From positions 228,433 through 292,432 of the forward strand of contig CBDAVB010000001.1 of NCBI GenBank assembly GCA_965200795.1: a stretch of 64,000 bases of DNA, in the 5' to 3' direction. The stretch comes from Parashewanella sp965200795 (lineage in GTDB: Bacteria > Pseudomonadota > Gammaproteobacteria > Enterobacterales > Shewanellaceae). This document shows, one piece after another, positions 18,833 through 28,600 of this stretch; within the stretch, counting starts at the first letter, position 1, and each line of letters begins with the position of its first letter. A model generated the notes under the pieces. The model saw only the letters and a program-made list of their open reading frames with translations. It was not told the DNA's origin and searched no databases. A program made the position numbers and the translations under genes.

Positions 18833-18945
18833 GATTAATTATATTTAATGCTTCACATAACATTTTTTTAAGGTGAATTTTTTCCTTTTTGTTTGTTAAC
18901 AACAATTAACTGGAGTAAGTTAAAAGCAAATGGTAAAAATGACTT

Positions 18946-19109
18946 AAGTACCCGGCTATAAAACTTTCGGTATTTTTGGCGTTCAGGTTAAGCACTCTAT
19001 CTGTAAGGCGCTCTTACTGAGTAATACCGGCAGTCTTTCAAGCAAGAGTAACGCCTTAAATCGCTTAAGATGGGAGTTAAAAAGTGAAAAAACTTATAGT
19101 TGGGTACTT
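18946..19109. repeat. PR-A element (copy 2)
   Basis: About 164 bp, ends AAGTACCCGGC and GTTGGGTACTT, with the shared arm sequences GGCGTTCAGGTTAAGCACTC and GTGAAAAAACTTATAG. It is 460 bp from copy 1 in the same orientation. Confidence 0.75.
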
Positions 19110-19616
19110 AAAATATATTAGAGTATTTGAATAATGATATCTCAACTTTCCGCCGTAACCTTTACTGATACTTAGACTGAAGGTGAAATTATAATACAGG
19201 TATCTGAACTGTTTCAGACTTAAGACAGTTGCTGTGAGACAGAAAGGTTTTACTAAGACTGGATTAAATATGATTAACCTTAGCCGTGACTGTTATTTTT
19301 CCGGATTTAAATCGAGTCTTTATGATTTGAATTTTTAACGGCAAATTATAATAACGGATTACGGCGTTAGTAAATGTAAATTACTTTTTAAAAACAGAGT
19401 CCAGTATCGTTGAGCCAAAATTATTTGATTACATATTTATGAGTGTTTATATCACCGCGGAATAAGATAAATAACAGGGTTGCGTGCGAGTAATATTTGA
19501 AATTCATTGTTTAATTACAGTGAATTACTCACCCTGGTAATTAATGTCTGTGATGATTGTGAATATTAAATTAATTATTGGTGCAGCGTACTTTTTCTAT
19601 ATATACCGGAGACATC

Positions 19617-22600
19617 ATGGCCGTATCACCTTTGAAAGAAGCGATTAATAGTTTTGTCGCTGAATATAAGTCAGCAGCAGCTGATAAAAAACCGACAACG
19701 CTTGTCTGCTCAGACAAGACCTATAAGGTTGAAATGACCGAGCGGGGGTTCGGTATCAAGGTTAACCCCGTTGTTAACGGCCTTAAAAAACTTTTTTCGC
19801 GACAAACATCGCAAGAAGAAACTTTGTATCTCGATAGTCCGCGGCTGGATCATTATAAGAATGAAAAAGCAATTCTTGAGGGACTGATTCTCGGTTCCGG
19901 AGGGATGAAAGCTGAGGTTTCCGCCTTCACCCTAAATAAAACTTCAGGTACAAACTTTTGTGAGTTGTTCATGATAGCTTTCCGGAATGATCCCTCAAGA
20001 GCATCGAATTTAGTCCCTGTTCTCAGCAAAGATAAGGCGATGCTTTTTTTTAAAAGAATGAAACCGAATGTTATATCTTCATGTCTTAATTCATCTCTTA
20101 TGGTCGATTGTTCTGAATCTCAATCCGGATCTAACTTATCCGCGGTCTTTACGCAGTTGGTCAATACCGATAAACAAATAGCTCTGCGAATTTGTAGATC
20201 TATCTCGGACAATTCTTTGCCGTTATTAATCAACCGCTTAAAAAGAGACGTTCAGAACCGGCTATTGCCTGAATTAAGCCCGCAAGCGGTGAGCTTTATT
20301 TTAAATAATACTCAAACAGAGAAGGCAATTCAGCTTGCCAAAATGGCGGTTAAACTCCATGAGGAATATGAGTTAGTTTCTTCCCATGCCGTTCATATCC
20401 CTCCCGACACGGCGGCGTCAGAGCCGGCATTCCAGATGGGATCTCCAGAACTCCCCGCTTTGACAACGGTCGAATTGTATAATTACGACCGGTATGCCGA
20501 TATTCTCGGCGGATGCCTGCCCGCGGTGGCCGCTGAGATTCTGGCGGTAACAGATACTGATGAGTCAGAATTTTTGTTTAAGCGTTTACTGGCTGAAGCT
20601 AAGAACGGCGCTGAAATATTTAATCGATTTTTGGCGCTGGTACATGAGAAAAACCATCCCGCGTTAGAATCAATGCCTGAGTTTTATAATCAAATCTATC
20701 GCGATAACCCGGTGCGCGCGAAGGATATCGCAAGCAAGCTTGATAAAAAATATGCCGTTAAGTTATTTGAAAACCTGGACGACGGAGCCTGCGAAGTTTT
20801 ACTGCCTGTATGCAGTCAGGAAGTGATTGCCGCTGTTGTACCGGTCAGGTTCCCGGGAGGCGCTGACAAGATATTTAATCTTGTCGGTTACGATACAAAT
20901 AACCATCACGGTCAGCAAGAAACCGCATTCGGGCCTTTACAAGTCGTTTTTAACAACATTAAAGATGTCGGTATGCGAATCAGCCTCATTGAAGGCATTT
21001 CATCCGATCATCGTCATGAGCTGATATCAGGGCTGTCTTCTGCGGATCTCGCTGATTTTATTGTATACGCGCGGCCGGATTTGGCTGCCGAGCTGATGTG
21101 TGACGATATACTTGTGTATAAGCTTGGTCAGTTAATCACAGCGGAGACCGATGAGCTAAATATCCGGCTGTTAAACCAAATAGAGCCGGCAATATTGCTG
21201 CGGGCATTGTCTTCGCGGCGTAAAGAATTCGCGCAAGCCTGCTTTGAGCGATTGGAACGGCTCGTTCAGCTGAAGATTATTGAAGAAGCGCAATGGGACG
21301 ATTTGCCGCCTCAACGTTTCCTGTTCAGTGTGATCGCTAAGGACAAGGGCTTACTGCAACATTTAGATGTTAATTTGTTACCCCGGATTTGTAATAAGTT
21401 AGCTGAGACTCAGCAATATGAGTTATCAGGCGAAATCATTAAACATATTTTTTCCGCCGATAATTATCAAGAACAAAGCCGGTTGCTTTTAGCGTTATCG
21501 CCAGACGCGCTTAAAAAACATGATGACAAGATTCTTTATTCCGCACCATTGATACAGCATTGCTGGGAACGGGCGTGTAGCGGTGATGATAAGTTAACCG
21601 TATTGGCCCGGTTTTTAACGTATATTCCGGCACCGCGAAAGTTATTGTTTTTTGAGGGAGGACCGATTACTCAATTTCAGGCCGCGCAGGTTCAGTGTTT
21701 AGCCGAGACGGACGTGAAATCCGCCGCCGGTATTATCACTCAGATCCTGAAGGACGCGAATTGGGCGGATGCGCTGGCTTCAATGGATTGTGAGGCATTA
21801 TTCATAAGGTTTAACGCTATTGATTCTAAAGAAGTTGACTTATTGCCGTGTATACAAAAGCTGAGTCCCCGGGATCAGGTGCGGGGTGTTATCGCGTTAA
21901 GCCGTGATGGAGAAAGCGCAGCCGTTAAAGCAGAAAATGCCCTGCGCGCCAGACGCCTCTTAAATAAGCTGTGTAGTGCAAATAATTACAATGCAGAACT
22001 GATTAAAATCTATCTTACTCTGTTTTTCGGTCATCGCACGGCAGACATCGCTCCGATAATCGCGTCATATTACACCGCGGATACAAATCAGTTGTCCAAT
22101 GAAGCCGGTAAGGCGGCGAGATGGTGTAAGCATTCAGGGGAGGACAAACTCGCGGAAATCCTCAGTGTCATGGAGCCGGAAGCGTTTGCGGTGCAGGTTG
22201 CCGTGAATCTCTGCCTCGAAACAGATTGTTCTCAGTGGTTCCCGAGGCTGCCTCTGGGCTTAGCCGCCGGGGTGCTAATCTCAATGGGTGAATGCCCGTC
22301 AGCCCGCGAGTTATTTAAGCAGGTAAAAAGTTCAGATCAAGGGGAGCTGTTATTTCAGGTTCGGCAAAAAAGCCCGGATGTATTACATTCCGTCAATTTC
22401 ACAACCCGCGGTTTAACAGAGGCGTTAAGTGCCCTTGCGAACTCTCATGAAGGTGACTTAAGAGCCGGGGCATTGTGCCGTGCGGCGTTAGCGGGCAAAG
22501 CTGATATCGCTGAAGCATTAATACAAACGGGTAAAACACGCTTATTGCTGGATACTGACTCGCCTATCAGCCCTGTTTCGCGGTTTAAGATCACGCTTGG

Positions 22601-23846
22601 CTATTTGAAAAATCCCAAAAACTATGAATCATATAAAATCACGGGCGAACACTTAGCGGCAGGTCTTATTTCAGCTCTGGAGGATCTGAGAAAAAAACCT
22701 TCACCCGAAGACGCTATGCGTGCGATTATTAAGGATATTACGACACCGATAGCTCATTTTGAGCAGGCGGTGTGTTACATGAATGGTGAGCAGGCCGCGA
22801 GGCTGACAAAAATGCTCGACTTTATTGACAATTCTGAGCCTTTAAAGCTGACTGAGGCAAGAAAGGTAATCATTAACCTATTTATTAACAAGTCGGATAA
22901 CAGTCTAATCAGGATATTCTCAAGCCAGCCGGAAGAGATTCAGTTGCGCACACTGGAGTGTTTGAATTGGGAACTGTCCTCGAAAGTGATTAAATTGTTT
23001 GATAAAAGTCGGCAATCAAGCTTTATTGATAAACTCGCGAACAGAGCAGACGACGACGCGAAAAAACGTGCCGTGCTTTCATTGCTGAATCAATTTGATG
23101 ATGATAAGTTTAAAGTGAAGGCCTGGAAGCGGCATAACCACTTATTCGAAATGGCTGGTACCGGGTATACAAGTGAGCGAATATCAGCACTTGAGCCCGG
23201 ACTGATTTTAAATGTTCTGCGAGCAATTATGCCAAAGTCCGCAAAAGATGCGTTTTTCAATTGCTTAACTAATGTGACTAAAGCAAAAGTACTAATGGCC
23301 ATGCCAGAAAATGATGGCTATTTACATTATGTTATTAGTCTTACAAGTGTTAAAGAATTAGCTGATATCATAAGGGATATTAACGAATATTATTCTGAAA
23401 ATTATAAGGACATAAATAATAAAGAGGCGCTCAAACTTATAGGAAGTTTATGTGAACGCTTTCCTCTTGAAGTAGCTAAAGAAGCCTTAGTTATGTCTGA
23501 AATTTCTTGTTTTTTAGATTTAACCGAACATAATCTGACTGATATGAGCTGTTCTGAATATGGTGTTAGTGCTCTTAGAGTATTTTATTACATGCTTGAA
23601 TATTATAAAAATGATGAATCGGGCAAATACATTTTGACTAGTGTAGTTCGCAAATTAAATCAGTTAATTTTACATTATCAGTCTCATGGTAAACCTTTTG
23701 AGATGGCTGATATTTTAAAACAGGTGCCTGACGGGATACTGATTGAAGCCGGGAAGACGGACAGTAAAAATGCGCGTACTTTGATTGACTTACTCGATCC
23801 TCGGATGAGAGCGACAGTCATTAAGGAGCTTAACTCTGCTCTTTAA
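19617..23846 (+). CDS. Giant alpha-solenoid protein, family member 2
   Basis: 1409 aa from ATG 19617, preceded by CCGGAG with five-base spacing; an in-frame TTG at 19578 has no ribosome site. It begins MAVSPLKEAINSF, parallel to MAVSQNTINGVVS of the 5569 gene. The beta-type module is at about residues 38-60 (YKVEMTERGFGI). The remainder is helical repeats of about 35 residues with LP/LS turns, without known catalytic motifs. It is most similar to the neighbouring 24539 gene: aligned blocks include KLFENLDDGACEVLLPVCSQEVIA against QLFQEVNDEAVIELLKSC, and the C-terminal LCERFPLEVAKEAL against LCARFPAELAAKAL. Intact, and a useful reference for the frameshifted neighbour. Function unknown. Confidence 0.82.
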   Translation: MAVSPLKEAINSFVAEYKSAAADKKPTTLVCSDKTYKVEMTERGFGIKVNPVVNGLKKLFSRQTSQEETLYLDSPRLDHYKNEKAILEGLILGSGGMKAEVSAFTLNKTSGTNFCELFMIAFRNDPSRASNLVPVLSKDKAMLFFKRMKPNVISSCLNSSLMVDCSESQSGSNLSAVFTQLVNTDKQIALRICRSISDNSLPLLINRLKRDVQNRLLPELSPQAVSFILNNTQTEKAIQLAKMAVKLHEEYELVSSHAVHIPPDTAASEPAFQMGSPELPALTTVELYNYDRYADILGGCLPAVAAEILAVTDTDESEFLFKRLLAEAKNGAEIFNRFLALVHEKNHPALESMPEFYNQIYRDNPVRAKDIASKLDKKYAVKLFENLDDGACEVLLPVCSQEVIAAVVPVRFPGGADKIFNLVGYDTNNHHGQQETAFGPLQVVFNNIKDVGMRISLIEGISSDHRHELISGLSSADLADFIVYARPDLAAELMCDDILVYKLGQLITAETDELNIRLLNQIEPAILLRALSSRRKEFAQACFERLERLVQLKIIEEAQWDDLPPQRFLFSVIAKDKGLLQHLDVNLLPRICNKLAETQQYELSGEIIKHIFSADNYQEQSRLLLALSPDALKKHDDKILYSAPLIQHCWERACSGDDKLTVLARFLTYIPAPRKLLFFEGGPITQFQAAQVQCLAETDVKSAAGIITQILKDANWADALASMDCEALFIRFNAIDSKEVDLLPCIQKLSPRDQVRGVIALSRDGESAAVKAENALRARRLLNKLCSANNYNAELIKIYLTLFFGHRTADIAPIIASYYTADTNQLSNEAGKAARWCKHSGEDKLAEILSVMEPEAFAVQVAVNLCLETDCSQWFPRLPLGLAAGVLISMGECPSARELFKQVKSSDQGELLFQVRQKSPDVLHSVNFTTRGLTEALSALANSHEGDLRAGALCRAALAGKADIAEALIQTGKTRLLLDTDSPISPVSRFKITLGYLKNPKNYESYKITGEHLAAGLISALEDLRKKPSPEDAMRAIIKDITTPIAHFEQAVCYMNGEQAARLTKMLDFIDNSEPLKLTEARKVIINLFINKSDNSLIRIFSSQPEEIQLRTLECLNWELSSKVIKLFDKSRQSSFIDKLANRADDDAKKRAVLSLLNQFDDDKFKVKAWKRHNHLFEMAGTGYTSERISALEPGLILNVLRAIMPKSAKDAFFNCLTNVTKAKVLMAMPENDGYLHYVISLTSVKELADIIRDINEYYSENYKDINNKEALKLIGSLCERFPLEVAKEALVMSEISCFLDLTEHNLTDMSCSEYGVSALRVFYYMLEYYKNDESGKYILTSVVRKLNQLILHYQSHGKPFEMADILKQVPDGILIEAGKTDSKNARTLIDLLDPRMRATVIKELNSAL

Positions 23847-24538
23847 ACCTGAAAAAGCAGTCAGATCCGTAAAAGCCTGATAACCGGATTATGTTTAATC
23901 ACAAAGCAGCTGAGCGAACTCACTTTTCAGGTGAATGTCTGCGCTCATAAACTGACTGAAATTAACGGGATACACGACTGTCGTTATTTCATTTACCGAC
24001 ATACACGACTGTCGTTATTTCATTTACCGACATACAAGACTGTCGTTATTTCATTACCGGCCCGTGACGGAATGACAAAATCAGCAAGAATTTTAGTCGA
24101 CGGCTTATGGCTATGAGTCCGGATTCGGATAATCATTTTTATTTTCTCAACAATAATAATTAAGTCTGTTGGTTTTAACGCTCAAAATATGAGGTTGGTT
24201 AATAAAATTTAACCTAGCGTTTACCCAATAAAACTTGAGTTCAGGTATAATAAAATAAAGTTTGTTATCACTGTGGATTTAAAATTTAAAATTTAAAATT
24301 TAAAAAATTAAAAGAGTTTAGACGTGTTGAGTGCTGTTTAGCTTTCAGGTTTAACCGCTCTTTGACCGCTTTAATTTATATTATAAATATCCGGCTATAT
24401 GTTTTTTGTCACTCCTGAGAAGGCCGGAGTCTGTTGGATGACCGGCATACACGACTGTCGTTATTTTATTTCCGGTCCGCTCCGGAATGACAAAATCAGC
24501 AAGAAATTTAGCGGATGACTTATTTTTTAGAGGTGTCT
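23847..24538. other. 690-bp intergenic region with a short tandem repeat
   Basis: Contains the triple 31-bp repeat at 23970-24061. A fourth related segment sits at 24444-24505 (CATACACGACTGTCGTTATT, then GGAATGACAAAATCAGCAAG), which also follows the triple repeat at 24067-24090. The middle (24120-24330) is AT-rich, with a threefold AAATTTAAAATTT pattern near 24280-24310. Confidence 0.6.
23970..24061. repeat. Three tandem copies of a 31-bp unit
   Basis: Units at 23970-24000, 24001-24031 and 24032-24061, each beginning ATACACGACTGTCG (third copy ATACAAGACTG), followed by TTATTTCATTTACCGAC. The first two are identical. The unit is part of a dispersed intergenic motif, not CRISPR, as no spacers separate the copies. 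Confidence 0.85.
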
Positions 24539-27500
24539 ATGTCTGTTCAATTAAAAATAGCAGCTTTAGTAAAGGACTTTTGTTTTCGCCGTAAATTTTT
24601 TTTAGGCGGGGAGGAAGAAAAAAATTTAATTGTGTGTGTAAACGGACAAGACAAAAACTTTGAAGTAACCATTAACAAAGACGGCTTGCTGATAAAACCG
24701 CCTAAACCTGACGGGTTTTTTAGTTCAGGTTCTGGGCGAGAATTGCGCTTCGGAAGTCCTGAGCTCAGGCTAACTAAGTTCGAAACGGCAAAACAGATAT
24801 TTGAAGCGTTTATTTTTAGTGAGGACGGTTTAAGTCCCGAGGACTCGGCTGATGCTTTAAATAATTTATCCGACGAAGACTTCATCGAAAAAATTCAGCA
24901 GTTGCGTAAGACGTGTCCCGGTAAATTTGATAAGTTATTACCGTTATTAGACAAGGATAAAAAGTTTTATCTGTTTCGTAACGAAACGGCTGGTGCTTTA
25001 AATAATTTATCCGACGAAGACTTCATCGAAAAAATTCAGCAGTTGCGTAAGACGTATCCCGGTAAATTTGATAAGTTATTACCGTTATTAGACAAGGATA
25101 AAGTGTTTTACCTGCTTTGTAACGAAACTATGGAACAAGCGGCGAATGATATAAAAATAATATTCATAAAAACTAATCACGATATATCATCTGAAAGCCG
25201 TTTTTGGGTTGTTGTGCAGGCGTTTTCGAATATATCCGAAAACACATCTGATGGACTTAAACTGTGTGAGATGTTAGCGGAAGATACCCCTGAGTATTTG
25301 ACGGCATTGATTGTAAATTCGAGCCGGGACGTTCGCTCAAGATTATGTCCGAAGCTGACAACTCCGCTTTTAGCCAAAATTCTGTCTCGCCTTAGTATGC
25401 AGACGCAACTGGCTGAATTACTTCCTTATGCTCTGAAACCGGCTGATGATTTATCTGAGCCAAAATCAGTTCGGCGCAGGGCTCAGAAAACGACTCCGGA
25501 CAATGAATTCCTCTTACAAACCATAAAGAGCGGCAACAACTGTCGCCGATATGACCAAGATAAACTCAATGAGTTATGCGCGACGTGTACCACCCATGTT
25601 TGTTACTGGATCTTGATGTGGGATCAATATTCAGATGTTGATTTGGATGTGATTCTGCGACGGGATGACTGCGAGGGTCTCTTTCATGACCTGATGACCG
25701 GTCAGCCGGAATTAACTCAACAGCGGAAAGCACAGTTAAGCGTTTTTTTTGCTGATGCGTGTGAGAGACACCCCGCTAAAGCAAAACAGATTGCCAAACG
25801 TGCTGATAAGGAATATGTTTTACAGCTATTTCAGGAAGTAAATGATGAAGCTGTCATTGAGTTATTGAAATCCTGTTCAGAAGAGATTGTCGGCTTTGTG
25901 GCTGCTGAACGATTTAACGGGAAAATCGACAGCTTATTCAAAATGTGTGATTTTTACCCCTCTGCTCTTTCTGTAGACCATCCGAATTGGCATTGTTGTT
26001 TTGTAAGTGTAAGAGAAGCATTTGGGAATCTTAAGGACATGGATTTAAAACTTGAGATTGCTGAGCGCATACCGGATGATTATTTATACCATTTAACGGC
26101 AAAAATGAACGACAATGATTTCAGTCAGTTCATTTTAAAATTAAATCCCGATTCAGTCGTTAAAATCATTTCTCATAAGGCGTTTCACTTCTTGCGTCTC
26201 AGTGAAACATTGCGGCATTCCGCCGGTTCGTGTGATCGGCTCGCCGCGATATGTAATAAGATTGAACCGGAAAAATTATCACAGGCTTTGTCTGAGCTTC
26301 CCTCTGAAAGTTTTGACGCGTATTTCGAAAAACTAAGCCGGGAAATGAAAATAAAAGTGGTGCAAGCCGGCTGTTCTACGCGTGAGCCACGAAACATCAA
26401 AAGCAACATCCAGCGCATGTCAATGAAAGCGGCTGAAACACCCTCGCTTGTCAGTGAATTAGAGCCGCTGCAGCAAGCGCGGTTATGTGAACTCATATCA
26501 GATGATCAGGCTTTATTAAAAGCCGCTTTTAAGACAATACTAAGCGATTGTTATTATTGGGGGCAGAGTCAATTTCTTCTTGCTTTACCGCCGTCAATTA
26601 TTGTATCGCAATGTGATAACATAACCTTTTCACCGGGGCTGATAGCCGGTTGCTGGCATCAGGCGCAATTCTTCCCGGCTAAAAAAGACGTTCTGGCAGA
26701 ATGGTTACCATCGATTCCTTTAAAAGAACAACTTAAGTTTTTTGATAAAGAGCCTGACAAGAACTTCAAAAACATACAAGTCAGTTGCTTAGCGGCCATG
26801 AAGCCTGAATCAGCCGCGTTAATAATAGAACAACGCATTGCTGATGATACCTGGGAAACCGCCCTTAACAGGATGGATCAGCTCAGGTTGTCTGATATTC
26901 TTACCAGGTTTAAAAGTGCTGATGACATGGATTACACGGTGAGATTTTTAAAGCGGCTCAGTAATGAACAACAGGCGCAAGCGATTATTGACCTAAGCCG
27001 GCGGAATATGAAAAGCGCGAAACAACTATTCAGATTATTAGTCACTGATAACAAGAAATTGCAGGACAGCTTTTTCACGCTGCCCGTTAAAGAACTCGCT
27101 CCGCTTGTCGCGTTTTATCCCGCAACAGAGGTTTTAACAAAGCTTTTTCCTAGATTGACAAGTCCGCAATTAGTCGAATTACTGCATGAGTTAAAGTATA
27201 ACACTCTGGTCACGGAAGTAATTTTGCGTCTTATATTCGTTCGTAAAGCGGGTGATCAGCTATTAAAAGTTCCGCTCCCGCTTGTTATGAATACCTTGCT
27301 GAAAATTAACTCAGATAACATGAAAAATGAATTTTTTAATCGCTTACCGGATAAAATCAAAGTACAGGTATTAACGGAACTGCCGGAAGACAATCAATAC
27401 TTACAACATGTTGTTAATAATACGGATGTCCGCCGGTTAGCGAAGCGGATATCATAAGGGGGGACAGCACTTATAATGAATTGAAGCTTAAAGCAGAATT

Positions 27501-27909
27501 ATGCGCGCGCTTTCCGGCTGAGCTAGCTGCGAAAGCCTTGTTGACGTGTCCGCAACTTTCTTGTTCTATGTTATATACAGATTACCTGCTTTCGGATATG
27601 TCTTACAAAGAACGCATCAGCCTTCTGTATTATCATCTTAAATATTATTTTAACGATGAATCAAATCGGACTGAAACAGCCCGGAATACAATGGCGCAAC
27701 AAATAGAGACATTAATTGAAGATTATCAGCCTAATCCTGATAATGATCCTCTCAGACATCAGCTAACTGGTATTTTAAATCGGATACCCGGTTATGTACT
27801 GCGTAAAGCGGTTAACAGCATGGATAATAAGGGTGAGCCCGGCAAAGCGGGTATTTTGCTTAATTTACTTAAACCTGATGTGAGAGAAGGTGTAAATTTT
27901 GAATTGTAA
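24539..27909 (+). pseudogene. Giant alpha-solenoid protein, family member 3, frameshifted
   Basis: Start ATG 24539 follows AGAGG at five bases. The first frame gives 972 aa and stops at 27457. The next 150 codons, to 27909, are clearly the missing C-terminus in another frame, since they align with the end of the 19617 protein (LCARFPAELAAKALL, YYHLKYYFNDES, LNRIPGYVL). The join is near 27438-27447: the paralogue pattern LA-DIIR appears after GCGAAGCG, consistent with a 5-bp gain or 1-bp loss. Repaired length would be about 1120 aa. It has the N-terminal beta-type module (FEVTINKDGLLI) and helical repeats as in its neighbour, and a 47-residue internal tandem duplication at residues 106-199. 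The truncated 972-aa product could still be made. Sequencing error cannot be excluded. Confidence 0.8.
24854..25135 (+). repeat. 141-bp tandem duplication inside the solenoid gene
   Basis: 24854-24994 and 24995-25135 are nearly identical and encode two copies of ALNNLSDEDFIEKIQQLRKT plus the following PGKFDKLLPLLDKDK. The period of 141 bp (47 codons) preserves frame. Few differences indicate recent duplication. Confidence 0.92.
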
Positions 27910-27916
27910 ATCAGGG

Positions 27917-28026
27917 ACGGCGCCGGGAGCATAGCCAAAGCCATAGTTATGTGACCGAAGTCGCGACGCTGCAGCGCGGTAAAGACGGGCAGCAAAAAAT
28001 GTCAGAAAACTTATGGTCAGCTATTT
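27917..28026. repeat. PR-B element, partial copy
   Basis: Reverse orientation to the 10809 copy. It includes GGGAGCATAGCC, CGGTAAAGACGGGC and the terminus TTATGGTCAGCTATTT, but lacks the other terminus. It starts 7 bp after the stop codon of the frameshifted solenoid gene. Confidence 0.65.
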
Positions 28027-28215
28027 AACAAATCCGCCACAAATCCTCCGTTGTAAAAAAAGAGCAAAAAGCCTCCGGATCTCCGCTTACGACATGCGGG
28101 AATGACGTAATGAAACGTCTCTGACTTGTCAGCCGTTGCTGATGAGTTCCTGCATTTGAAACTGTGTCAATGAAACAATAAGCGTGACGTTCCAATTTCT
28201 GAATCGCTTTATGCG

Positions 28216-28600
28216 AAAGGACACTGATAATTCATTTTACAATGACTCAGGCTCAATTATAGACTGGAGATAGCAAAATTTAATTGGATCCGGAAAAATG
28301 GCTTCTGCTAATTCAACAATCGATGAAACTTCAAATATTCATTACAAATATATTTGCGATGAGTTAAAACAAAATCTTGACGAAGCGGTTCTCTACCTTC
28401 AATTTAAGCCGTCTTACTACTCTGAGCGATATCCGAACAGACGAAAATTAGAAGCCGCTTACCACTCACTGACCACTGAGCAGCAACAAAAACTTAAAGC
28501 ATTCTTTGAAAAAGCGGCTCAATCCTCACAAACAGTCCGCGAAGCAGAAACTAAAGCCAAAAAAAACTATGCGTTTCAGCGCCACAGTCAAAAACCGGCC
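28216..28600 (+). repeat. Promoter plus N-terminal cassette shared with the next PPR gene (copy 1)
   Basis: From AAAGGACACTGATAATT through roughly codon 101 this segment is nearly identical to 31938-32322: only two mismatches in the 82 noncoding bases, and about five amino acid changes in the first 101 residues. Similarity drops sharply after it. Confidence 0.9.
28236..28263 (+). promoter_or_regulatory. Candidate promoter of the first PPR-SMR gene
   Basis: TTTACA at 28236-28241 and TATAGA at 28258-28263 with 16-bp spacing, preserved exactly in the paralogous upstream region at 31958-31985. It sits 35 bp before the start codon. Confidence 0.4.

Larger units (their letters stand above)
18290..19616. 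other. 1.3-kb noncoding region with three palindromic repeat elements
   Basis: Contains PR-A copies at 18335-18483 and 18946-19109 and a partial PR-C copy at 18724-18832. The remaining 19110-19600 segment is AT-rich and gene-free and should contain the promoter of the solenoid gene starting at 19617. Frames of up to 96 codons here overlap the repeats and are not called. Confidence 0.55.
27910..28297. other. Gap upstream of the first PPR gene
   Basis: 388 bp. The first part is a PR-B half element. 28060-28110 holds an intergenic repeat fragment (CATGCGGGAATGACG). The last 82 bp are the promoter segment shared with the 32020 gene. Confidence 0.55.

Noticed and set aside
23970..24061. Triple 31-bp repeat as a mini CRISPR
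   Set aside because: The units are directly adjacent with no spacers, and the sequence belongs to a dispersed intergenic element.
27481..27909. A separate 142-aa gene after the second tandem solenoid gene
   Set aside because: It starts only at a TTG without a ribosome site and is homologous to the C-terminus of the 19617 protein, so it is the displaced end of the preceding gene.
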